Below, in pieces: positions 17,431 through 26,448 of a stretch of 64,000 nucleotides of DNA. Under the pieces are notes generated by a model that saw only the letters and a program-made list of their open reading frames with translations, did no database searches and was not told the origin of the DNA. Numbering within the stretch: position 1 is the stretch's first letter; every line of letters begins with the position of its first letter. This DNA comes from Novosphingobium sp. ERN07 (GTDB lineage Bacteria; Pseudomonadota; Alphaproteobacteria; Sphingomonadales; Sphingomonadaceae). Location of the stretch: the NCBI RefSeq assembly GCF_012641335.1, contig NZ_JABAID010000018.1:1-64000 (forward strand), in the 5' to 3' direction. The position numbers and the translations under genes are program-made.

Positions 17431-19427
17431 GCGAGAACAACGGCCAAGGCAGCGACGACGAACCGCGCACTGTCTTCAATCCGCAGCCAGCGCCGGGGCA
17501 GGAACAGGCACCGCCCGCTGGAAATGCCACGGGCAGCGGGTGGGGCAGTCCGCCGCAGGAACCGTCCGCGCCAGAACCGCAGCAGACATCTGCTGCACCG
17601 CTTGCAGAAACCGAGTTTCCGGGGATGACGTCGTTCCCCGCAACCGGCGCGGGCGAACCGCGCGAGGTGCGCGAAGGTGACGTGCTCAATCACATGTACC
17701 AGGTACGCCGCTTCATCGCGCGGGGCGGCATGGGGCAGGTGTTCGAAGGCGTCAACATCAACAACGAGGACGAACGTGTTGCGATCAAGGTGATCCTGCC
17801 ACACCTTGCCCGCGATCCCAATGTGCTGGCGATGTTCCGCAAGGAAGCGCGCACGCTCACCCGGCTCAGCCATCCGGCGCTGGTGCAGTACCGCACGCTG
17901 GCGATGGAACCGCAGTTGGGCGTGTTCTACATCGTCACCGAATACATCGACGGGCGCAACCTGTCGGACGTGCTTTCGACGACAGAGGCAAGCCCGGCGC
18001 AACTGGTGTCGTTGATTCGCACGCTGGCTGAAGGGCTGGCTGTGGCGCATTCGCTGGGCGCGATCCACCGCGACATTTCGCCCGACAACATTATGCTCGA
18101 AGGCGGCAGGCTCGAACGGGCCAAGGTTATCGATTTTGGCATTGCGAAGGATCTTGATGGCGGCAGCCAGACCATCGTTGGCGATGGTTTTGCCGGCAAG
18201 CTGAACTATGTCGCACCCGAACAGCTTGGCGATTTCGGGCGGCAGGTGGGATCTTGGACCGACGTTTACAGCCTTGGCCTGACCATCCTTGCGCTGATCA
18301 ACAAGCGCGACGTGAATATGGGCGGGTCTCTGGTCGATGCGGTGGACAAGCGCCGTGCTGGGCCAGACCTTTCGCCGGTCCCCGCGCAAGTGCGCCCCGT
18401 TCTGGAAGGGATGCTCAAGCCCAATCCGGCGGACCGCCTGCGCACGATGGAAGACGTGATCGCGGCTCTTGGCGCCGGTGCGGCAACTGCCAGCGTTGCG
18501 CCGCCACCACCGCCGCCCAAGGCCGCGAAAGCTCCACCCAAGCCCAAGCCTGCGACAACCGGTGCGAGCGACGAGGGCAAGCAGCGCAAGATGCTGATTG
18601 GTGCCGGTGTGGCCGGTGCCGTGGTGCTGCTTGGCGGTCTTGGCTATGCGCTGTCATCCGGCGGTGGAGATGAAACTCCCAATGCTGCTGCGTCGGTTGC
18701 AGGTGCGCCGGTGCCGACGGGTGATCCGCTGAAGACCGCGCAGGCTGTGCTTGATGGAGGGCTGGCATCCGTTTCATGCTCGTGGCTCGACGTCAGCGAC
18801 CTGCAGGTGCAGGGCAGCGACGTTGCGCTGGCGGTGAAGGGCGTCGCTGGGCGTCCGGTCGAAGCACAGAACGAGATCGGCAAGCTGCTGTCAGCCAAGG
18901 GCCTGCGCGCGGCGTCCATCGATTTCAGCGATGTGTCGCAGATCAGTCCCAACGATTGTGGCCCGATCGAAGCATTCCGCCAAATCCGGGCGAAGGGCGC
19001 GTCGCATCTGTCTGTGCCGCAGGTAAAGTGGGAACTTGCGCCGCTTCCTGCCGATGACCCGGACGCAGGAAAGCTCGGTGCGCCCGTCGTGCTCAACATC
19101 GATCTGAATGGCGTTGCAGGCGATATCGCGGTCGTCGGGCTGGAAGATAGCGGGCAGATGACGTTCGAACCCCGTTTGGATCGGGCGGCGCTGGAGCCGG
19201 TAAAGGTTTCCCCGGACGTCTATCGCTTTCCGATCACCACCACGCATCCGGGCTGGACCGGTGTATTCCTGCTCTATGGCAAGGGGCCGTTCGACCAGAG
19301 CCTGCTGAACGGTTCTACCGGTTCTAGAGGTGGTGATTGGGCGCAGCGCTTCCTTGCCGAGGCGCGGTCGAAAGGCTGGCAGGCCGATACGGTGTGGTAC
19401 AAGACCGTCAACGACAGACCAGACTGA
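17427..19427 (+). CDS. ppkA: Membrane Ser/Thr kinase PpkA
   Basis: A protein of 666 residues from GTG 17427 overlapping pppA. A Pro-rich N-terminus (1-85) precedes a Hanks-type kinase with a Gly loop (ARGGMGQVFEG), Lys121 (VAIK), catalytic Asp216 in HRDISPDN and Asp236 in DFGIAKD, so it is expected to be active. A Pro/Lys linker and one membrane helix (~389-410) lead to a periplasmic domain with Cys residues. Known PpkA proteins phosphorylate FHA partners to trigger T6SS assembly after an envelope signal. The periplasmic part is the likely sensor. The gene is convergent with tagH. Confidence 0.92.
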   Translation: MSENNGQGSDDEPRTVFNPQPAPGQEQAPPAGNATGSGWGSPPQEPSAPEPQQTSAAPLAETEFPGMTSFPATGAGEPREVREGDVLNHMYQVRRFIARGGMGQVFEGVNINNEDERVAIKVILPHLARDPNVLAMFRKEARTLTRLSHPALVQYRTLAMEPQLGVFYIVTEYIDGRNLSDVLSTTEASPAQLVSLIRTLAEGLAVAHSLGAIHRDISPDNIMLEGGRLERAKVIDFGIAKDLDGGSQTIVGDGFAGKLNYVAPEQLGDFGRQVGSWTDVYSLGLTILALINKRDVNMGGSLVDAVDKRRAGPDLSPVPAQVRPVLEGMLKPNPADRLRTMEDVIAALGAGAATASVAPPPPPPKAAKAPPKPKPATTGASDEGKQRKMLIGAGVAGAVVLLGGLGYALSSGGGDETPNAAASVAGAPVPTGDPLKTAQAVLDGGLASVSCSWLDVSDLQVQGSDVALAVKGVAGRPVEAQNEIGKLLSAKGLRAASIDFSDVSQISPNDCGPIEAFRQIRAKGASHLSVPQVKWELAPLPADDPDAGKLGAPVVLNIDLNGVAGDIAVVGLEDSGQMTFEPRLDRAALEPVKVSPDVYRFPITTTHPGWTGVFLLYGKGPFDQSLLNGSTGSRGGDWAQRFLAEARSKGWQADTVWYKTVNDRPD

Positions 19428-19466
19428 GCGCCGGAACAGCGTTGAGCGCGGATTTTATCGCCGTGC

Positions 19467-21008
19467 TCAACGCTGGCGGGCAATTTCCTCGTAGGCGCGG
19501 CGGAATTCCTTGGCGAACATTTCCATGAACGCCTCGTCAGACCCTTGCGCAACGCCGCTGAATTCGCGTTCATAGGCGGCCCACAGCGCAGCTTCACGCG
19601 CGCCGGGCAGGATGCGTGAAAGGATGCCACCCTGCTCGGCGCGGGCGCGGATGGCGCGGGGACTGAACCGGTCGAGCGTGGACCTTAGCGCGCCCTGCAT
19701 GGCCTTCAGCGTGGCCATCTGGTGCGCCTGAAGGTCTTTGAAGGCATCCTCAACCGCGCGCTCGCTGTCCATGAAGCCGCGCTGCGGGCTGTTCAGAAGC
19801 TGTTCGAGCGCCTGTTCGGGCGTGCGCGCGAACTTGAGCGGATTGTTGCCGTCAAATTCAAGGCTGGTGCCCTGCGCGCCAAGCTGGCTCTTCGCCCGCG
19901 CGCGCGCTTCGAGCATCACCACCATGCCCGCCACAAGGCGGCGCAGCAGGTTTCCGGCCATGCCCAACGTCTGTGCCTCACCCGCCTGCAACCTGTCAGC
20001 ATTGACGCCTGCGGATTGGGCGAGCGTTGCCAGTCCCGCCCCTTGTGGCGCTGCGGGTGGAGGCGCAGCTATCGGCGCTGGCGATGCAGCCGCAACCGGT
20101 GCAGGTGCCGGAGCAGCCATCGGAGGGGGAGGTGCCGCAGGAGGCGGTGGCGTGAAAGCAGGCGTAGCGGGTTGTGCTGTGCCGCCAAAGCCGCCCCGCG
20201 CCCAATCGACCACATTGGATTGCGCGAACTTGCCCCAGATATCGTCTGCAGCAGGCGGCGGGGGAGCCGCAATCGGGCTTGACCAGTCGGACGCGGGCGT
20301 AAGCGGCGCTTGCGCGGGGGCGCCCCATGTGGAAGGCCCGCTGCCGTCTGAAGAAGACGTCGGCGCGCCCCAACCCGAGGCAGGCGGCGGCGCGGCGGCG
20401 GATGCGGACGGACCCCAACCTGACGAGGGCGGCTCCGCCTGTGGTGCAACCGGTGAAGGCGCTGCGGGCGGCGGTGGTGGCGCTCCCCAACCGCCCGGCG
20501 AGGACGCCGCTGTCGGCGGTGCGGCCCAGCTTTGCGACATTGGACCGGTGCCGGAAATTGCGGAGCCAGCCGGACGCGCGTCCCAGCTTGATGCTTGTGC
20601 TGCGGGTGCTGACGCCTCGTTGCCGGAAGTCCAGCCTTTCCAGTTTGTCGGCGCGGGGTCGCTGTTACGTTCGGCAGCAAGGGCGGCGGAAGCATCGTCC
20701 AGAGCGGCGACGATTTCGAACGGCCCCACGCGGAACACATCACCTTGCGAAATGGGGTGGGGGCCAGCCAGCCGGGCTTGTTGCCCATCGACGAACGTGC
20801 CGTTGGTGCTGTGATCGATCAGTTCGTAACCGCCGCCAGAAAAGCGCACTTCGCAATGGCGCGACGAAACGTGCAGCGATGGATCGGGCAGGCACCAGTC
20901 CGATGTTGCGGCTCGCCCGATCAGCGCGCCACGGCGGTCAAGCACCAGCGACAGCGGTGAACCGTTGTCCAGCCGGTCGGCATTGCGGATGGTAAGAGTC
21001 AAAGGCAC
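19467..21008 (-). CDS. tagH: FHA-domain T6SS protein TagH (Fha)
   Basis: A protein of 513 residues. The FHA domain is at residues ~20-105 with the phosphothreonine-binding pattern 'GRAATSDW', 'VSSRHCEV', 'STNGTFVDG'. A very Pro/Ala/Gly-rich linker runs to about residue 330. The C-terminal ~180 residues are the T6SS-specific FHA-associated domain ('FDGNNPLKFARTPEQALEQL'). It is the expected target of PpkA and PppA, and a partner for TagF. It sits on the strand opposite to the kinase, downstream of vgrG and a small unknown gene. Confidence 0.92.
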   Translation of the reverse strand: MPLTLTIRNADRLDNGSPLSLVLDRRGALIGRAATSDWCLPDPSLHVSSRHCEVRFSGGGYELIDHSTNGTFVDGQQARLAGPHPISQGDVFRVGPFEIVAALDDASAALAAERNSDPAPTNWKGWTSGNEASAPAAQASSWDARPAGSAISGTGPMSQSWAAPPTAASSPGGWGAPPPPPAAPSPVAPQAEPPSSGWGPSASAAAPPPASGWGAPTSSSDGSGPSTWGAPAQAPLTPASDWSSPIAAPPPPAADDIWGKFAQSNVVDWARGGFGGTAQPATPAFTPPPPAAPPPPMAAPAPAPVAAASPAPIAAPPPAAPQGAGLATLAQSAGVNADRLQAGEAQTLGMAGNLLRRLVAGMVVMLEARARAKSQLGAQGTSLEFDGNNPLKFARTPEQALEQLLNSPQRGFMDSERAVEDAFKDLQAHQMATLKAMQGALRSTLDRFSPRAIRARAEQGGILSRILPGAREAALWAAYEREFSGVAQGSDEAFMEMFAKEFRRAYEEIARQR

Positions 21009-21079
21009 GCGGATGGACTAGCTTCTCAGGTTCGAAATGTCATCATGCACCGCAACGCCGCGAAAAGGGTGTAGCGCGA

Positions 21080-21616
21080 TCAGGCCCCGGCAAGAACGCT
21101 TTCCCCGATTTGCAAACTTGCTGCAATCGCGCCTGATGGATCCTTGCCGGTAAAAGCAGCAGTAAGCACGGCGGCGGCCGCCAGCTTGGCACAGACATCG
21201 GGTTGTGGCTGGATCGCGGGCAGGTCTTCTTCGGATATGGAACCTCCCGACAGGAAAATCGCTTTGCACAGCAGCGCCTGCGGGGTTTCGTCGTCCAGCG
21301 TTTCGCCAAGATCGGCAGCGGCGCGGCGCAGCCCATCCGAAGGATTGTCGATCCAGCGCAGGGCAGCAACCATCGCCGGGTCCGCCCGGTCAAGCCCCTG
21401 TTCGATCAATGCGCGCACCGCCCAGACCACGCATTCATAGCGAGGCATGGCATGGGCAAGGAAGTTCACCGCATAGGCGGCCTTGCCAGCTTCGCGTAGG
21501 CTGGCGAACCAAACTGACGGAGCCATTCCCCGCGCTTCTTCAGGAACTTCGCGCGGGTTCACGCTGGCCGCAAGCTGCGCAGCATCGGTCCAGGTAGATA
21601 GTTTCCAGTCACCCAT
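21080..21616 (-). CDS. Unknown protein coupled to VgrG
   Basis: A protein of 178 residues, mostly helical, Ala-rich and acidic, with no signal peptide, membrane helix or catalytic motif that can be recognised. It recalls an uncharacterised T6SS-linked family (possibly DUF6931), but this is from memory and unverified. The ATG overlaps the vgrG stop (ATGA), so translation is coupled. tagH follows 71 bp later. Position suggests an adaptor for VgrG loading or a small cytoplasmic partner of TagH. It is unlikely to be a toxin given the lack of any enzyme signature. Confidence 0.6.
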   Translation of the reverse strand: MGDWKLSTWTDAAQLAASVNPREVPEEARGMAPSVWFASLREAGKAAYAVNFLAHAMPRYECVVWAVRALIEQGLDRADPAMVAALRWIDNPSDGLRRAAADLGETLDDETPQALLCKAIFLSGGSISEEDLPAIQPQPDVCAKLAAAAVLTAAFTGKDPSGAIAASLQIGESVLAGA

Positions 21617-23625
21617 CAGTTGATCTTCACCAGTCCGCCCTTGGCGGTGAGAATGCCCGAAGCCTCAACCGTGGTCATGGCCGACCCCAGTTTGGCCGTG
21701 GCCATGCCTTCCATTTTCAGCGTGGTCGTCGAAATCTTGATCGAGGTCTGGTCAAGCGTGATCGTGCTGCCGCCGACCGACAGCGTAATCTTGTTGGCAG
21801 CGCTTATATCGATCGAATCACCCGCCTTGATCGTGATCTTCTTGGTCACATCCAGCGTATCGTTGGACTTGATCTCAACCTTGCGATCCTTGTGGACCGT
21901 GATCGTTTCGGTGCCTTTGACCTCTTCCTTGCGGTTGCCCTCGATCAGGATTTCCTCGTTCTTGCCAACCCGCTCCTTGCGGTTTTTGCCGACGCTGATT
22001 TCCACATCACGGCCCACCTTGTGCGTCTCGTTGTGGCGCACGCGGGTGTTCATGTCGCGTTCGGCGTGCAGGAACACTTCCTCCTTGCCGGTTGCATCTT
22101 CAAAGCGAAGCTCGTTGGCACCCGGCGCTTTGGTATCCAAATCTTCCGCTTCCGGCAGGGCATCGCCGGCAGTGCGTTTATAGGTTTTGGTGCGCCATAG
22201 CGCGCGGGTCTTGTTATCAGGCAGCTTGTAGACCGGCATGTGGCTGGCGTTGAACACCCGGCCCACGATGATCGGACGATCCGGGTTGCCATTGATGAAA
22301 TCAACCAGAACTTCGTGCCCGATGCGCGGAATGATGATGTTGCCAAGGCCACCGGTCTGCGACACGCGGATCCAGCAGCTCGATTTGTCATCGAGCTTGC
22401 CTTCGCGGTCCCAGAAGAACTGAACCTTGATCCGCCCGAATTCGTCGACGTGGATTTCTTCGCCTTTTGGCCCGGTCACGACGGCGGTTTCGGGGCCGCG
22501 TGCCGTGGGGCGGGGCGTGGTCATTGGTGCGCGAAAGTTCACGTCGTGCGGGATCGTGGTGAATTCCACGAACGTCTGGCTGGCCGCCCCGCCCGACCGG
22601 TATTGCTCGTTCGCCAGTGTGGTGCGGCAGCGAACGATAAGGTATTTGCGGTTGAAGCGTTCAATTGCGTGGCCCTTCAACTGAAGGTGATACCCCGTCT
22701 CGATACCGGCGAATGTGCTGGTCCCCTCATAGCGCAACCTTTGTGCGCGGCGGCTTTCTAGCACCACCGTGCTAAGAGTTTGTCCCGCCGACTCTTGATA
22801 ATAACGGCCTGGCCAGTTGTAGACCTCGATCTCGTCCAGCGGATGCGCGCATTTGTCGCTCGCTTCGGCCTGACGGGCACGAGTCGGTTCCTTGAAATCA
22901 TAGTCGCGCATGGTCACGCGCGCTTCGCCACCGGTCGATGCGCGTTCGTGCCACGATTGCACGAACAGACCTGCGGTGCCGCCGCGACTCGTGGAATCGG
23001 CCATTGCCGCTGAATCTGACACGGGATTGTAGGTCATCGGCCCCACCGGCATCGGCACATGGCAGCCTGGTTTATCGCAGATCGTCATCGTATGGGCCGA
23101 TGCGCTGTGCTGATAGAAGTAGTAGAGGCCCTCTTCTTCCATCAGGCGCGAGACGAAATCGAAATCGCTTTCGCCATATTGCACGCAATAGGCCAGTTGC
23201 CGCGTTCCACCCGAAGCCTTGACTTCAAACGCCATGCCGCATTCGCCCAGCACCGACTTGATGATCTCGATAACGGGCTTGCTCTGGAAAATGCGGAAAT
23301 TGCTGCCTTGATCGTGCAACTGGCCTGCCGGGGCCAGTACCAAACGGTAAACGAATCCCGCGCCGTTGATTTCCTCGACATATTCCGCATCCACCACGAT
23401 GCCGTGGAAATAGCGCAGCAACTGGCCGTCCAGCTTGCTTTCGATAGAAGCGGGCTTGCCCAGATTAGGCAGGAGTTCGATCTCGTCGAGCGAGAGCACT
23501 TCGAGCGTGATCGAGAAATGTTGGCTCAGCGCCTCGAAAGCATCAAGGCGCACGAGTTTCAATTGTTCGGAGCCGTTTCCAAGCCGCAGGGCCAGGGCGG
23601 TCTGCCGCGTCGGGCTGTCAGCCAA
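21616..23625 (-). CDS. vgrG: T6SS spike protein VgrG (TssI)
   Basis: A protein of 669 residues from TTG 23625, which has AAGGGGA 6 bases upstream; an in-frame TTG at 23655 has a poor ribosome site. The gp27-like part carries 'FVSRLMEEEGLYYFY', and the gp5-like OB region 'PRIGHEVLVDFINGNPDRP'. The C-terminus (~510-669) is a repetitive Lys/Ile/Thr beta-helix needle ending shortly after 'GGLVKIN'. No evolved toxin domain follows. VgrG trimers tip the Hcp tube and receive PAAR proteins. This is the only vgrG in the window. The gene is divergent from the ompA-tssA operon. Confidence 0.95.
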   Translation of the reverse strand: MADSPTRQTALALRLGNGSEQLKLVRLDAFEALSQHFSITLEVLSLDEIELLPNLGKPASIESKLDGQLLRYFHGIVVDAEYVEEINGAGFVYRLVLAPAGQLHDQGSNFRIFQSKPVIEIIKSVLGECGMAFEVKASGGTRQLAYCVQYGESDFDFVSRLMEEEGLYYFYQHSASAHTMTICDKPGCHVPMPVGPMTYNPVSDSAAMADSTSRGGTAGLFVQSWHERASTGGEARVTMRDYDFKEPTRARQAEASDKCAHPLDEIEVYNWPGRYYQESAGQTLSTVVLESRRAQRLRYEGTSTFAGIETGYHLQLKGHAIERFNRKYLIVRCRTTLANEQYRSGGAASQTFVEFTTIPHDVNFRAPMTTPRPTARGPETAVVTGPKGEEIHVDEFGRIKVQFFWDREGKLDDKSSCWIRVSQTGGLGNIIIPRIGHEVLVDFINGNPDRPIIVGRVFNASHMPVYKLPDNKTRALWRTKTYKRTAGDALPEAEDLDTKAPGANELRFEDATGKEEVFLHAERDMNTRVRHNETHKVGRDVEISVGKNRKERVGKNEEILIEGNRKEEVKGTETITVHKDRKVEIKSNDTLDVTKKITIKAGDSIDISAANKITLSVGGSTITLDQTSIKISTTTLKMEGMATAKLGSAMTTVEASGILTAKGGLVKIN

Positions 23626-23655
23626 ATCAGTTCCCCTTGCAGGAAGTCCCGGCAA

Positions 23656-23993
23656 TCATGCCGAACCGATGCAACCCGTGTGCTTTTTCTTTGCCATCTC
23701 GTCTGTGACTGTCGTCACCGCTACCAGAACGACACCCTGTTATGAAGCACCTATTCCGCCGGATAAGGGGGAAGCTGAAAGTTCGCGATCCGATGCAACG
23801 ATTGGCGGCCAGATTGTCCCGAAGCGGCACTGATGGCCCAGTTGGCGCAACAGTAGCGAGCAACAAAGCAGGAATCGTTTGCGGCGTTGGTTGATGACCT
23901 GTAAGAATATCGGAAAATATTAACCACAGGCGTCGCGAGAACAATGACCGGCAGTGCCGGGGCGGGCATCAGGCCCGCGGAAAGAGGTGCGCT
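23656..23993. promoter_or_regulatory. Divergent promoter region vgrG / ompA-tssA operon
   Basis: This 338-bp gap holds no convincing gene. It is richer in A+T than its surroundings near 23880-23935. It should carry the two back-to-back promoters for the spike operon and the main sheath/baseplate operon. No sigma-54 site or other box could be called with confidence. Confidence 0.45.
23948..23978 (+). promoter_or_regulatory. Two adjacent hairpins in the ompA leader
   Basis: A perfect inverted repeat CCGGCA-g-TGCCGG (23948-23960) is followed at once by GCGGGC-atcag-GCCCGC (23962-23978). They end only a few bases before the ribosome site (AAAGAGG) of the OmpA gene. The layout would suit mRNA-level control or protection of the leader, though chance in GC-rich DNA is possible. 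Confidence 0.4.
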
Positions 23994-24641
23994 ATGGTAT
24001 TCAAGATGATTGCATCGGGCATTCTGATCACGATCCCGACCATCGCTACGGCTCAGGCCGGCCCTGTCGCAGAAAAGTCGGACGCGCAGATCGTTTGCGA
24101 ACTGACCAGCGATTGCGACGCCTTCAACCAGGAACTCGCAACCCGCGATCAGGGCGAAAAGCGCGCACTGCGCTTTGATATCCCGCAGGGTGCAAAGAAG
24201 AAGGTCGTGCCGCCTGCGCCGGGCTATTCCGCGCCGAAGCCGCGTACCGTTGCAGTTGCTGCGGCCAAGCCGCGTATTGCTGCGCCCGTCGCGCAGTCTC
24301 AGGCTGGTCGGTCTACGCTTTCGATCAACTTCGCATCGGGTTCAGCGGCGATTGCTCCGGGCAGCCGCGCTCAGGCCCAGATGCTTGCGACCGCGCTGAA
24401 GGCGCCGTCGGCAGCGGCGAAGCGTTTCATCGTTGGCGGCCATACCGATTCGGTCGGCGGACGTGAATACAACCTCGAACTGTCGAAGCGCCGCGCTGAG
24501 GCTCTGGTCCAGTTCCTTGTCGACAATGGCGTTGAACGCTCGCGTCTTCAGCCTGAAGGCTATGGCTTCGACAAGCCTGTTGCGGGCATGAGCGCCAAGG
24601 CCGCTGCAAATCGTCGCGTAGAGATCGTGAAGATCGACTGA
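23994..24641 (+). CDS. OmpA-family peptidoglycan-binding protein in the T6SS operon
   Basis: A protein of 215 residues with a signal peptide (ISGILITIPTIATAQA-like; cleavage near residue 21). After a Lys/Pro/Ala linker comes a full OmpA domain (~105-215) with 'GGHTDSVGGREYN' and 'NRRVEIVK'. OmpA domains bind the diaminopimelate of peptidoglycan. The gene is 28 bp upstream of tssA and reads in the same direction. Together with the OmpA domain on TssL, it gives a second cell-wall anchor to a system that lacks TssJ. Free periplasmic or outer-membrane-associated location is inferred. Confidence 0.88.
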   Translation: MVFKMIASGILITIPTIATAQAGPVAEKSDAQIVCELTSDCDAFNQELATRDQGEKRALRFDIPQGAKKKVVPPAPGYSAPKPRTVAVAAAKPRIAAPVAQSQAGRSTLSINFASGSAAIAPGSRAQAQMLATALKAPSAAAKRFIVGGHTDSVGGREYNLELSKRRAEALVQFLVDNGVERSRLQPEGYGFDKPVAGMSAKAAANRRVEIVKID

Positions 24642-24669
24642 CACAGACGGTTGGCGGGGGCTTGACCGA

Positions 24670-25764
24670 ATGACACTTGATATCGCGGCTCTGGTTGCGC
24701 CTCTTTCTGATGAGGCGCCATCAGGCCCCGACTTGTCCTACGATGATCTCCGCATGGAGATTGAGAGCGCATTCGAGCGGCCGGTCAGCGAAGACGGCGG
24801 TGAATCGGACGTCGATTGGCGCAAGGTCATTGACCAGATCATCGCACAGGGTGCGCAAACGCGCGATATCTGGCTGCCGGTCTATCTGATTCGCGCGGCA
24901 ACCTTCGCACGTCGGTTCGATCTGCTGGGCGAAGCTGCCGAATGGCTGGCGACGTTGCTTGAGGAACGTTGGGCTGATCTGCATCCGCAGCTCGACGAAT
25001 ATGGCTTTATCGGGCGCAAGGCACCTTGCGAATCGCTTACGCGCATCAGCGATTTTCTCGCGCCTCTGTCGCGCGTGCCGCTGATGGAGCACCCCCGTTT
25101 TGGCCGCTTTACTGGCGACGATATCGAACGTTTCGCTGAACAAGGAGCCTCGGCTGACGGCTACGGCCCGTTCCGTGCCACGATAGAGGCGACCGATGCC
25201 AATGCGATCACTGCGCTGGTCGATCGGTTCGATGCGCTGCGCAACGCTTTTCGCCGGATCGATGGCGTGCTTACCGTCAATGCCGAAGGTGACACGGCCA
25301 CCAATTTCAAGCCAACTTATGAAAAGCTTGATCGCTATCGCAATGCGCTGTCGGCTGTGTTGCCCGAACAGGCATCCGTCGAAGCGGTGGATACAGGTAG
25401 TGCGGGCGATGCTGACGATTGGGGCAGCAGCAGTTCGTCAGGCACTGCTCCAGCGGCAATTATGCCATCCGGCCCGGCTTTTTCCGGCAGCATCCGCAAT
25501 CGCGATGATGTGGTGCGGGCGCTCGATGCGATCTGCGCGTATTATACCGCGATGGAGCCGGGCAGCCCCGTCCCGCTATTGCTTCAGCGCGCGCGCGAAT
25601 GGACAGGCCTTGATTTCATGACCGTGCTGCAAGACCTTGCACCGGGCGGAGTCGATGAGGCGACGCGGGTTCTACATTCGCGACGCACCGCGGCCCCTGC
25701 GGCAGAAGCGGCGGTTGAGACCGGATCATGGGGTGGTGAAACGCAGACGTCTTCGGAATGGTGA
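24670..25764 (+). CDS. tssA: T6SS cap/priming protein TssA
   Basis: A protein of 364 residues. The ImpA N-terminal domain is clear: 'PSGPDLSYDD', 'DWRKVIDQIIAQG' and 'RDIWLPVYLIRA' are conserved in the family. A short linker rich in Ser/Gly (~245-270) leads to a compact C-terminal helical domain. TssA primes and caps the growing sheath. The short form fits the baseplate-associated type. It follows the OmpA gene and precedes tssB by 90 bp. Confidence 0.9.
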   Translation: MTLDIAALVAPLSDEAPSGPDLSYDDLRMEIESAFERPVSEDGGESDVDWRKVIDQIIAQGAQTRDIWLPVYLIRAATFARRFDLLGEAAEWLATLLEERWADLHPQLDEYGFIGRKAPCESLTRISDFLAPLSRVPLMEHPRFGRFTGDDIERFAEQGASADGYGPFRATIEATDANAITALVDRFDALRNAFRRIDGVLTVNAEGDTATNFKPTYEKLDRYRNALSAVLPEQASVEAVDTGSAGDADDWGSSSSSGTAPAAIMPSGPAFSGSIRNRDDVVRALDAICAYYTAMEPGSPVPLLLQRAREWTGLDFMTVLQDLAPGGVDEATRVLHSRRTAAPAAEAAVETGSWGGETQTSSEW

Positions 25765-25854
25765 TTTTCGCCACTTACCGGATGGCGTGAGGCAGTGCAG
25801 GAATACGGTAGGCAACGTGCCGCAAGGACGACCAGACCGGCAATGGAGGCGTAA

Positions 25855-26376
25855 ATGGCGAAGAGTGGTCAGCGGTTTATCAAGGAAAACAGGGCGCCTC
25901 GTGTTCACATCGAGTATGAGGTTGAAACCTTCGGCTCGAAGCAGAAGGTCGAACTGCCTTTCGTCATGGGCGTCATGTCCGATCTTTCTGGCAAGAGTCT
26001 GGTCGAGAAGAAGTCGCTCAACGATCGCGATTTCCTTGAATTCGATATGGACAACTTCGATCAGCGCATGGCCGCAATTGCGCCGCGCGCCGCGTTCAAC
26101 GTGGACAACACGCTGACCGGCGAAGGCAAGCTTGCCGTCGATCTCACGTTCAAGACGATGGAAGACTTCTCGCCCGGTGCCATCGCCAAGTCGGTGCCCG
26201 CGCTGGCGCAACTGCTCGAAGCGCGCGAACAGCTCAACGATCTCATGCTCTACATGGACGGCAAGGACGGCGCACAGGATCTGCTCGACCAGTTGCTCAA
26301 GGATCCCACGCTGATGAAAGCGATGTCGGCTGCGGGCAAGGGGCCGGCCGCTGATGGTTCGGGCAGCGAAGGCTGA
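25855..26376 (+). CDS. tssB: T6SS contractile sheath small subunit TssB (VipA)
   Basis: A protein of 173 residues, normal length. The family signature 'ENRAPRVHIEYEVETFGSKQ' and 'LPFVMGVMSDLSGKS' are unmistakable. TssB pairs with TssC to build the contractile sheath, and ClpV later extracts it. A strong ribosome site (GGAGGCG) lies before the ATG. Confidence 0.96.
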   Translation: MAKSGQRFIKENRAPRVHIEYEVETFGSKQKVELPFVMGVMSDLSGKSLVEKKSLNDRDFLEFDMDNFDQRMAAIAPRAAFNVDNTLTGEGKLAVDLTFKTMEDFSPGAIAKSVPALAQLLEAREQLNDLMLYMDGKDGAQDLLDQLLKDPTLMKAMSAAGKGPAADGSGSEG

Positions 26377-26448
26377 TCGCGGGCAACGGACGGTTGATGG
26401 AATTTCCGACCGCGGCGATGCCGTGGCAGGCAAACAGGATGGCTTGAG

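Noticed and set aside
21616..23625. VgrG as an evolved, toxin-carrying VgrG
   Set aside because: The protein stops right after the beta-helix needle; there is no extra C-terminal domain.
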